Of a DNA stretch of 45,997 nucleotides, positions 39,747 to 45,997 are shown piece by piece. Below the pieces are notes generated by a model that had not been told where the DNA came from, did no database searches, and was given only the letters and a program-made list of their open reading frames with translations. Both the position numbers and the translations under genes were made by a program. The stretch comes from Synergistota bacterium (lineage in GTDB: Bacteria > Synergistota > GBS-1): NCBI GenBank assembly GCA_021159885.1, contig JAGHDO010000013.1, positions 1 through 45,997 of the forward strand, read 5' to 3'. Numbering within the stretch: position 1 is the first letter of the stretch; each line of letters begins with the position of its first letter.

Positions 39747-39755
39747 TGATATAAT
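39747..39755 (+). promoter_or_regulatory. Extended -10 promoter of the Dps-like ferritin gene
   Basis: TGATATAAT with TATAAT at 39750-39755, followed by the strong ribosome site AGGAGGTGA at 39765. No -35 match. Confidence 0.6.
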
Positions 39756-39779
39756 TTTTAATCAAGGAGGTGAGGCAGA

Positions 39780-40277
39780 ATGGGAACCAAAGGTAGAGAA
39801 ATAGTTGGAATGGACCTCAGCGAGCTAATAGAGCTTCTTAACAAAGCTTTCGCAGATGAATGGCTCGCCTATTATCAGTATTGGATAGGCGCAAAGATAG
39901 TCAAGGGCCCCATGAAGGAAGCTGTCATAGCCGAGCTTACTCAACACGCGGGAGACGAGCTAAGACACGCAGGCATGCTTGCCAATAGAATAATCCAGCT
40001 TGGCGGAACCCCCATAGTGAAACCAGAGGATTGGTACAAGAAGACCAATTGTGGATATGACGCTCCAGAAGACCCATATGTCAAGAAAATACTTGAGCAA
40101 AACATTAAGGGAGAAAGGTGCGCCATAGATGTTTACAGGCGACTGCTTGAGATAACTAAGGATAAGGATCCCGTAACTTACAATATAGCTTTACAGATAC
40201 TTCAGGATGAGGTAGAACACGAAGAGGATCTACAGACTCTGCTAGAAGATATGGAAGAAATGCTTAAGAGAGTATAG
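39780..40277 (+). CDS. Ferritin-like protein, Dps-like (DPSL/thioferritin type)
   Basis: A 165-aa four-helix ferritin-like protein. Di-iron ligands are seen in ADEWLAYYQYW, DELRHAGM (E and H), IKGERCAIDVY (E) and DEVEHEEDL (E and H). Two cysteines, in KKTNCGYDAPEDP and GERCAID, flank the third helix start. A cysteine pair near the di-iron site is the known signature of thioferritin/DPSL proteins from Pyrococcus, Sulfolobus and anaerobic bacteria. These form dodecamers that store iron and consume peroxide. I infer an oxidative stress and iron role. A shared terminator follows. The gene is divergent from hup. Confidence 0.85.
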   Translation: MGTKGREIVGMDLSELIELLNKAFADEWLAYYQYWIGAKIVKGPMKEAVIAELTQHAGDELRHAGMLANRIIQLGGTPIVKPEDWYKKTNCGYDAPEDPYVKKILEQNIKGERCAIDVYRRLLEITKDKDPVTYNIALQILQDEVEHEEDLQTLLEDMEEMLKRV

Positions 40278-40281
40278 CCCC

Positions 40282-40315
40282 AAAAAGGACCGGCTTTTAA
40301 AAGCCGGTCCTTTTT
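40282..40315. terminator. Bidirectional terminator between the ferritin-like and SBP genes
   Basis: A perfect 34-base palindrome, AAAAAGGACCGGCTTTT with its reverse complement, without a separate loop. The centre TTAA region would form the loop. It gives a T5 run on both strands and lies between the two convergent stops (40277 and 40318). Confidence 0.9.
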
Positions 40316-40317
40316 AC

Positions 40318-41511
40318 CTATCTACCATAACTCCGCAGGGTTTCTATCTTCCCGTTCCTCTCTCCAAGTATCCATACTCTATGCAAAGCCTGATGATCTT
40401 CGGGCGAGAATATAGCCCTGATTCCACCTAAATCAACATTTAGGTTCTGAAAAACCTTAAGAAGAGCATCCCTTGAGGGTTTTCCAAATTCACGGAGGGC
40501 TTTCCTAAGCCCCGCTATGAGAACCTTGCCCGCCATATACCCCTCGAGGCTTATTGGAGAGATTCTCACGCTTCCTATATTCTTTCTATACTCGGCTACG
40601 ATAGAAAGGCTTTCATCATAGGGAGATGGAACACATGATACCCCATAAACTCGGTTTGATGCACAGCGAAGCCTTTTCATTATCTCAACGGGATTTGCGA
40701 AGGATATAACGCCAAACCTCATGTCTGCTCTCGTAAAGCATGTGTACCTTATAAAGTTCAGCGCCTGATAAAAGGTTCCTATATAGAGAACCGCATCGGG
40801 ATTCAAATCAGCTATGTAGAAAGCCTCAGCCATAACCTCAGGGCTATTTCTTCCATAAATCGCTTCACCTACAAGCTTTAATCCCGTAATTTTCAAACCC
40901 TCTCTAACCCCACCAAGACCAGCCCTGCCAAAGGAATCATCCTGATAGAATACCGCTACTTTTTTAAGACCCATATCTTTAAAGAATTTGCATAAAGCAA
41001 CCATCTCCTCAACATAAGAAGCTCTCAAGCAAAAAGCCACTTTGCTTTTTCTAAGAAAAGAAGCCCCAGAGTAAGGAAACAGGAAGGGGACTCCTTTTTT
41101 CTCCGCCAATGGAAGCGCAACTTTGGAGGTAGGCGTCCCCGTAAAGCAAACGAGAGCAAGCACCTTATCGTTATCAAGCAGTTTAATCGTGTTTATTCTA
41201 CACTTGCCAGGCTCATAACCATCATCGTAAGCTATGAGCTTTATGTTATATCCCTCGATGCCTCCTCTTGCATTAACCAGATTTATATATGCTTTTAATC
41301 CTCCGACATATTCCTTACCAAGATACGAAGAGATCCCCTTAAGAGCACAGGAGGTCCCAAGCTTTATGACTCTTTCTGCATATGCAGAAGCTACAGAGCT
41401 CGTTGAAGAAGTTGTCACCTCTGTCCCTACATTCTGTGCAAGAGAAAATCCAACAAAAATAAGCCAATTAAGATTCAGAAGCAGGAGCGATACCAAGAGT
41501 TTCCTTTTCAC
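40318..41511 (-). CDS. Branched-chain amino acid type (LivJ-like) substrate-binding protein, orphan
   Basis: A 397-aa periplasmic binding protein of the type I Leu/Ile/Val family. There is a signal peptide (1-26, ending FSLAQ), a Ser/Thr-rich linker, then [40 protein letters not shown] (split signature of the family), [36 protein letters not shown] and [16 protein letters not shown]. The start is GTG 41511 with a full GGAGGTGA six bases before it, inside the end of the chemoreceptor gene (44-base overlap). No ABC permease or ATPase is nearby, so it may deliver ligand to the chemoreceptor rather than to a transporter. Confidence 0.9.
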   Translation of the reverse strand: MKRKLLVSLLLLNLNWLIFVGFSLAQNVGTEVTTSSTSSVASAYAERVIKLGTSCALKGISSYLGKEYVGGLKAYINLVNARGGIEGYNIKLIAYDDGYEPGKCRINTIKLLDNDKVLALVCFTGTPTSKVALPLAEKKGVPFLFPYSGASFLRKSKVAFCLRASYVEEMVALCKFFKDMGLKKVAVFYQDDSFGRAGLGGVREGLKITGLKLVGEAIYGRNSPEVMAEAFYIADLNPDAVLYIGTFYQALNFIRYTCFTRADMRFGVISFANPVEIMKRLRCASNRVYGVSCVPSPYDESLSIVAEYRKNIGSVRISPISLEGYMAGKVLIAGLRKALREFGKPSRDALLKVFQNLNVDLGGIRAIFSPEDHQALHRVWILGERNGKIETLRSYGR

Positions 41512-43873
41512 CCTTTTTCACCTCCCCTACCTTAAACTCCTTAAGAGCAACCTCAAGCTCTCTTATCACAGAGGCTAAAGCATCCATCTTGAAGGAAAGC
41601 TCCTCAAAGCTCTTAAAGAACTCCCTTACCTCATCAAGACGGGAAGCTCCCTCAGACGAAACGCTCTCTACCTTCTCCATAACATCAGAAAAGGCCGATG
41701 TTATGCTCTCCAAGTTGATCTGGACTCTCTCTGCAAGGGAGCTCACCTTTTCGAGCGCTGAGGAAACTTCAGAGATTTTAAGAGAAACCTCCTCGAAAGC
41801 TGACTCTATTTCATCGAATGCTTCCCTATTCCTATCTATCGCTCCCTGAACATCTCTAAAAGATGCAACTACCTCCTCTACCTTTTCACCCATGCTTCTT
41901 AAAAGATCTCCAATATCTTGGGTTGCTTTCTCGCTCTGCTCCGCGAGCTTTCTAACCTCTTCAGCTACAACAGCAAAACCTCTTCCTGCTTCCCCAGCAC
42001 GAGCAGCCTCTATCGCAGCATTCAACGCAAGCAGATTAGTTTGATCAGCTATAGAAGCTATGGTCTGGACTATCTCATTTATGCTTTGAGAAAACTCAAC
42101 GAGCGCTCTGATCTCACCTGCTAAGCGCTCACCCCGAGCATTAGCCTCGTTGACCGCTCCTCTCCCCTCCTCAACCTTTCTCTTGACAAGCTCCGCACTT
42201 CTCATAACAGCCCTAACTGACTCAAGGCTACCTTCGACTTCCTTTTGAGTATCCTGAGAGAGTCTTCTTATATCCTCGGCGGAGGCAGAAACCTCCTGAA
42301 CATGAGATACGAGTCCTGAGATCCCCTCAAACAAGTTCTCAAGGGAGGAAACTATACTCTCAAGCTTCTGATGAGCTTTCCTCAGAGAAACCGCATACTC
42401 CTCAACCTCCACGCTCGAGCTCGAAGCGACGCCAATTGCCCTCGCAATTGCCTCTCTTATATCACGTGCAAGCTTATTAAACGCCTCAAATGCTTCCGAA
42501 AAATCATTGGAGATTGCCGGTAAGCTAATAGTAAGCTCCTTTCCTGCCGCCTTAAGAAGAGCATTCGAAAGAAGCTTAACCAACTTGGACAGAGTTCTCC
42601 AGTAAAGAAATGCAAGGAGAAAAACCGCTATAGTAGTTATAATAGCCACAGCTATAGCCCTCTTTCTAACCGCAATCAGGGGCTTTAAGACCTCATCCTC
42701 GGGACGATATGCAGCCACAAAGATCTTTCTATCAGGGAGCCATCTATAGCAAAGGAAGCAACGCTTCCCCTCAACGGTAAACTCACCACACCCACCTTTA
42801 CCGCTTAAGTTCGATACGGAAACTCCCTTTCTAATGATACTCCTCCCTTCAGAATCAAGGAGCTCTGCCTTCCCTCTCTCTCCCACAACTATCGAGAGGG
42901 TGTACTTATAAAGCTTGCGCATTATCTCCCTATCTATCTCAGCTCTTATATCTTCAAGATTCCTCTTAGAACGTATTAGATATCCCACATCCGTGCCCTT
43001 ATAAGCCCTGCCCACGAAAAGATGCCCTTTCTTCTCACCGAGATTTCCCGAAAGATCACCAATCTTAACTCCGCTGGGAAGAGAATCTGTGTGGAAAACG
43101 AGTATCTCCATATCCCTCTCATGCTTTTTAGAAAGGGACCGAAGTTTCTCCTCGAAGGCATACCAAGTGAATATCTCATTTTCAGCAACTCCCGCCACGC
43201 CTACAACGTGACCATCCTCATCAAACAGAGGACCCGCAAAGATCAGATAATCGCGATCCCCCACTTTCATCCTACCAAAAGCCATTCTTCTCTCCTCAAC
43301 TACTTTCCTGTAAAGAGACTCTGGAAGAAGAACTCCATACGCTTTCTTGCCATTTAAGAACATGGTCGTCGATATAACCTTCGCCTTCCCCTTATCAACG
43401 ATAAATATCATCGCTTCCCCTCGTTTAAATCTAAGCCTGAGAGTCTCTGGTATCTCATCATTTTCGTTTATCTCGTAGAAATCGCCCAGCATCAGACTAC
43501 TACCATCCTTATAAAGCGAACCATTAAGATATATGTACTTGTCAATGATATCGAAAAAAGAAAGCAACCGCTCCTTCAGGCTATATTCAGTGGAGTGATA
43601 GGTCTCCGCATAAAACAGGTCAAGGTTAGCTTTAACTCGTTGAAGATCCTTGGCTATGCTCTCCTTCCTGGTTAAAAGTAGTTTCCTACCCTCATCATCG
43701 AGGCTCCTTATTTCCATTTCTATCTGTTTCACGTAATTCGACAGAAACGCTTTTTCCCCTTCTTGAAGCTCCCCTCTCATGACATTCATCGACGTAAAAT
43801 AAAGAAAACCGAATGGCAAGATAAAAGACAAAAATATGGATAAAGCCACTCCTATTCTCAATACATAGCGCAT
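41468..43873 (-). CDS. Transmembrane methyl-accepting chemotaxis protein
   Basis: An 801-aa chemoreceptor. TM1 is at about 7-28, and a sensor domain of about 360 residues outside the membrane contains a Cache-like part ([40 protein letters not shown]). TM2 is at about 404-424 ([20 protein letters not shown]), followed by a HAMP-like linker. The long coiled coil has the tip [41 protein letters not shown]. The C-terminal tail lacks a CheR pentapeptide (it ends APASES). It is the first gene of a two-gene unit with the binding protein. GGAGGGAT precedes the ATG. The ligand is unknown. Confidence 0.95.
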   Translation of the reverse strand: MRYVLRIGVALSIFLSFILPFGFLYFTSMNVMRGELQEGEKAFLSNYVKQIEMEIRSLDDEGRKLLLTRKESIAKDLQRVKANLDLFYAETYHSTEYSLKERLLSFFDIIDKYIYLNGSLYKDGSSLMLGDFYEINENDEIPETLRLRFKRGEAMIFIVDKGKAKVISTTMFLNGKKAYGVLLPESLYRKVVEERRMAFGRMKVGDRDYLIFAGPLFDEDGHVVGVAGVAENEIFTWYAFEEKLRSLSKKHERDMEILVFHTDSLPSGVKIGDLSGNLGEKKGHLFVGRAYKGTDVGYLIRSKRNLEDIRAEIDREIMRKLYKYTLSIVVGERGKAELLDSEGRSIIRKGVSVSNLSGKGGCGEFTVEGKRCFLCYRWLPDRKIFVAAYRPEDEVLKPLIAVRKRAIAVAIITTIAVFLLAFLYWRTLSKLVKLLSNALLKAAGKELTISLPAISNDFSEAFEAFNKLARDIREAIARAIGVASSSSVEVEEYAVSLRKAHQKLESIVSSLENLFEGISGLVSHVQEVSASAEDIRRLSQDTQKEVEGSLESVRAVMRSAELVKRKVEEGRGAVNEANARGERLAGEIRALVEFSQSINEIVQTIASIADQTNLLALNAAIEAARAGEAGRGFAVVAEEVRKLAEQSEKATQDIGDLLRSMGEKVEEVVASFRDVQGAIDRNREAFDEIESAFEEVSLKISEVSSALEKVSSLAERVQINLESITSAFSDVMEKVESVSSEGASRLDEVREFFKSFEELSFKMDALASVIRELEVALKEFKVGEVKKGEKETLGIAPASES

Positions 43874-43911
43874 CTTCTATCCCTCCTTTCTTGTCATCAT
43901 TTCCAGAAAAC

Positions 43912-43940
43912 TTGCTCTAATGAACACAGTTCATTATAAT
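43912..43940 (+). promoter_or_regulatory. Promoter of the rhodanese gene with palindromic operator in the spacer
   Basis: TTGCTC at 43912-43917, a 17-base spacer and a perfect TATAAT at 43935-43940. The spacer is filled by the 19-bp palindrome TAATGAACACAGTTCATTA (43918-43936), with 8-bp arms around ACA. Binding there would block RNA polymerase. The divergent chemoreceptor gene could be controlled by the same site. Confidence 0.7.
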
Positions 43941-43985
43941 AATATCAGGACATTGAACTATATTTCAAGAGGAAGTGATCTCAAA

Positions 43986-44501
43986 TTGAAGCGGTTTCGT
44001 TCGCTAAGCTTGATTATAATTGCTTTAATCGTTTTACTCTCTATAACACCAGCCTTAGCGTATAAAAAGGCGAGCGATTTTGTAAAAGAGGCAAAAAAGG
44101 TCATAACAGAGATATCGCCTGAGGAAGCATACTCCTACCTCAATAAGAAAGGGTATGCTTTCTTGGATGTTAGGGAACCAAGCGAATATAAGAAGGAGCA
44201 CATCCCGGGAGCAAAGAACTTACCGAGAGGCTTACTCGAGTTTAAAATAGGAAGAATGTTCCCCGAAAGAGAGGCTCAAATTATAATCGTATACTGCAAA
44301 TCCGGAGCAAGGGGAGCCCTCTCCACCAAGGTATTACAGGAAATGGGATACAAAGCTATAAATCTAAAAGGTGGTATCGCTGCTTGGAAGAAGGCGGGGC
44401 TCCCAACGGAGAAGTATAAAAAGTCCCTCGCCCATGGGAAGGGCGAGGGACTTTTTATCACCCTTACTGCGGACGAGGCACACCGGACTCCTTGTAGATA
44501 A
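43986..44501 (+). CDS. Secreted or membrane-anchored rhodanese-domain protein
   Basis: About 171 aa from TTG 43986, behind GAGGAAGTGATC. The ATG at 43920 is rejected because it lies upstream of the -10 box. A signal or anchor segment (LSLIIIALIVLLSITPALA) precedes a single rhodanese domain: EISPEEAYSYLNKKGYAFLDVREPSEY, then HIPGAKNLPRG, catalytic cysteine in VYCKSGARG (CxxGxR loop), NLKGGIAAWKKAGLP. It would move sulfane sulfur in the periplasm or act as a redox or sensor protein. The last 28 or so residues are non-conserved and cover a terminator hairpin (44418-44456). The tail overlaps the TRAP gene by 38 bases. The start is inferred. Confidence 0.85.
   Translation: MKRFRSLSLIIIALIVLLSITPALAYKKASDFVKEAKKVITEISPEEAYSYLNKKGYAFLDVREPSEYKKEHIPGAKNLPRGLLEFKIGRMFPEREAQIIIVYCKSGARGALSTKVLQEMGYKAINLKGGIAAWKKAGLPTEKYKKSLAHGKGEGLFITLTADEAHRTPCR
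44418..44456. terminator. Strong terminator hairpin lying inside the rhodanese coding region
   Basis: AAAAAGTCCCTCGCCC and GGGCGAGGGACTTTTT form a perfect 16-bp stem with a 7-base loop and T5 tails on both strands. For the minus-strand TRAP gene it follows the stop directly (44464). For the plus strand it lies upstream of the rhodanese stop codon (44499). Confidence 0.92.
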
Positions 44502-45513
44502 GGTCCATAAGCTCCTTTCCAACAAGCTTTTCCATCCTAGGCCAGACTATCTTTCTAACATAATTGGCTATCTTGTTCATCTGATCCTCATTGAAGGTAA
44601 TGATCGTCCACCCATATTCCTTCTTAAGCTTCTGGCGGTATTCCTCATCAAGCTGCTTAGCTTTAGCCCACTGAATCTTGGACTCCTCGTGAGCAGCTTC
44701 CATTATGATCTTCTGATCCTCGGGAGAGAGCTTATCCCATATTCCCTTGTTAATGACGAACCACCAGGTTTCACAATAGTCGTTATACTGAATCCATACC
44801 TTCTGTACATCACGGAACTGCCATCCCTGGAACGGAGGTCCTCCCATCTGACCGTCAACCACACCCATCTGAAGGGCAGTGTAAACCTCAGAATAAGGTA
44901 TGGGAGTCGGAATGTATCCCAGAGCCTCATAGGTCCATTCACACGGCTTTATGGGCATGACGCGAACCTTCATGCCCTTCTTGACCTTAGGATCAGCATA
45001 ACCTTTGGGAAGCGACTTCAAGGAAAGACCCGCCATCCCAACGGGAATTATATCGAGAGCCTTAATGTTATGCTTCTCCCACAGCTTCTGAATAATCTTG
45101 TAAGCCCATCCACTCGGGCTATAAACCTTGGTTGCCTCATCAAAGTTCGTGAATATGTACGGGAAGTAGTAAGCTAAGTTGAGTTTGGGGTCAAAATTGG
45201 CGTTAGCCATCTGAAGCGCTACCTCAACGGTTCCTCGCATAACCATCTCAAAGATCTCCGTCCAGTCGCCCAATACTCCACCAGAGTAAACATCAATCTT
45301 AATTTTACCGTGAGTCCTCTCGTATATCTTTTTCGCGAATTCCCTTGCTCTAAGATCGAAGTCGCTTCCTACGGGATGAATTTCAGACATTCTCCAGTGG
45401 TACTTCGGCTCAGCAGCAACCCCGTGTTGGACGAAAACCGCAACGCTGATAAGAAGCATCAGACATACAACTATCCCCGCTACCACCCTCTTGTTACCCA
45501 CTTTTCCTTTCAC
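44464..45513 (-). CDS. TRAP transporter solute-binding protein DctP
   Basis: A 349-aa periplasmic binding protein of the TRAP DctP family. It has a signal peptide (about 1-34, ending HGVAA), then WRMSEIHPVGSDFDLRAREF, IKIDVYSGGVLGDWTEIFEM, VRVMPIKPCEWTYEALG (the arginine that usually binds the substrate carboxylate is in KVRVMP), and PIPYSEVYTALQMGVVDGQMGG. The start is written as GTG 45513. The GTG at 45501 has GGGGGGTGA at better spacing and may be the true start (345 aa). It lies downstream of the permease gene. The substrate is an organic acid, unidentified. Confidence 0.93.
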   Translation of the reverse strand: MKGKVGNKRVVAGIVVCLMLLISVAVFVQHGVAAEPKYHWRMSEIHPVGSDFDLRAREFAKKIYERTHGKIKIDVYSGGVLGDWTEIFEMVMRGTVEVALQMANANFDPKLNLAYYFPYIFTNFDEATKVYSPSGWAYKIIQKLWEKHNIKALDIIPVGMAGLSLKSLPKGYADPKVKKGMKVRVMPIKPCEWTYEALGYIPTPIPYSEVYTALQMGVVDGQMGGPPFQGWQFRDVQKVWIQYNDYCETWWFVINKGIWDKLSPEDQKIIMEAAHEESKIQWAKAKQLDEEYRQKLKKEYGWTIITFNEDQMNKIANYVRKIVWPRMEKLVGKELMDLIYKESGVPRPQ

Positions 45514-45559
45514 CCCCCATTTTTACTTGCTTTCTTTCCCCCTGACGCGCCTGCCTCCT

Positions 45560-45997
45560 TCACCTGATCCCCAGAATTAAACGAGGAAGAAACATGGACA
45601 AGGAGGGGAAGTAAGTGGTCAATATTATCACGGGAACGTTTCCGAAAAGCATGAAGACCAGTGCCGGCTTTATATACTGATCGAAGGAAACCTTCCCCAC
45701 ACGTCCTCCGAGATAGAGGATTGGCGCCGTCGGCGGAGTCACATTACCTAACCCGAGATTGGTACCCAGAATAGCAGCAAAATGCACGGGATGAACCCCT
45801 ATCCGCACCGCTAACGGAAGAAGCAGAGGAGCAACAAGCATCGTCCCGCTTAAATCATCCATAAGCATACCGATTATTATCAGAAAAACGTTTATCATAA
45901 GCAATATAACATACTTATTGTGAGATATGGAAAGCAAGAAGTTAGCTATCTTCATGGGCACCTGCTCCATCGTATAAAGCCTGCCAAGTATTGTGAC
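45560..45997 (-). CDS. TRAP transporter large permease (DctM), N-terminus beyond the window
   Basis: The C-terminal 145 residues of a DctM-type membrane subunit, open to the window edge. Seen are KYVILLMINVFLIIIGMLMDD, VAPLLLPLAVRIGVHPVHFA, the family segment TNLGLGNVTPPTAPILYLGG and the last helix LVFMLFGNVPVIIL. DctM forms the sodium-coupled transport path for ligand delivered by DctP. The 46-base gap to dctP holds a ribosome site but no promoter. The small subunit DctQ is presumably further upstream, outside the window. Confidence 0.93.
   Translation of the reverse strand, partial: VTILGRLYTMEQVPMKIANFLLSISHNKYVILLMINVFLIIIGMLMDDLSGTMLVAPLLLPLAVRIGVHPVHFAAILGTNLGLGNVTPPTAPILYLGGRVGKVSFDQYIKPALVFMLFGNVPVIILTTYFPSLSMFLPRLILGIR

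Noticed and set aside
43920-43985. ATG at 43920 as the rhodanese start
   Set aside because: The -10 box (43935-43940) and the palindromic operator lie within this stretch, and the signal peptide begins only after 43986, where a TTG has a ribosome site.

Overview
This window is chromosomal DNA of a moderate-GC bacterium. It is very gene dense: most neighbours overlap by 4 bases (ATGA) or more. A diderm envelope is suggested by CsgG-, FlgT- and LPP20-type secreted proteins, periplasmic binding proteins and a TRAP system. Anaerobic metabolism is suggested by two radical-SAM/ferredoxin-type proteins, FeoAB and a Dps-like ferritin. Heavy AGA/AGG/ATA codon use, and a methionine synthase whose reactivation domain is a separate gene (as in Thermotoga), fit a thermophile or an early-branching phylum such as Synergistota, Atribacterota or Thermotogota. 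I cannot fix the phylum by eye. There is no IS element, prophage or CRISPR array.

Layout. 1-3817 (minus): HPF, a class V aminotransferase, SerA and a histidine phosphatase, which together could form a serine branch. 3988-6114 (plus): a lysine exporter split in two, a coiled-coil PD-(D/E)XK-like protein and a small secreted protein. 6067-12318 (minus): the ispA-dxs-tlyA-nadK-recN operon, ending with a CheX-like gene. 12418-13734: two secreted proteins of unknown function, facing each other. 13731-17917 (minus): fused trehalose-6-P synthase/phosphatase, a TreT-type glycosyltransferase and an SDR. 17976-21114 (plus): DUF362-ferredoxin, pgsA, plsY and a PflX-type radical SAM protein. 21092-23241 (minus): feoA-feoB. 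23339-29084 (plus): methionine synthase activation protein, MetH, an Asp-box sialidase-like protein and two soluble chemoreceptor-like proteins, followed by tRNA-Pro(CGG). 29201-33794 (minus): an operon of five secreted envelope proteins. 33834-39304 (minus): PAP2, a secreted protein, a TrmN6-like methyltransferase, RsmI, MetG and TatD. 39370-40277: HU and a Dps-like ferritin, divergent. 40318-43873 (minus): a transmembrane chemoreceptor and an orphan LivJ-type binding protein. 43986-45997: a rhodanese (plus) facing TRAP transporter genes (minus).

Points worth attention. The NAD kinase reading frame has no ATG, GTG or TTG ahead of its conserved N-terminus, and a G5 run sits exactly where a -1 shift would fuse it to TlyA. 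pgsA appears to start with CTG. Two plus-strand operons have an extended -10 box 6-7 bases before their ATG, which implies leaderless mRNA. The rhodanese promoter carries a 19-bp palindrome that fills its spacer, and its coding region contains a strong terminator upstream of its own stop codon. The five-gene CsgG/FlgT/LPP20-like operon is the best candidate for a poorly described system. Several starts are TTG or GTG, so start coordinates given here often differ from a simple ATG rule; each choice is explained.
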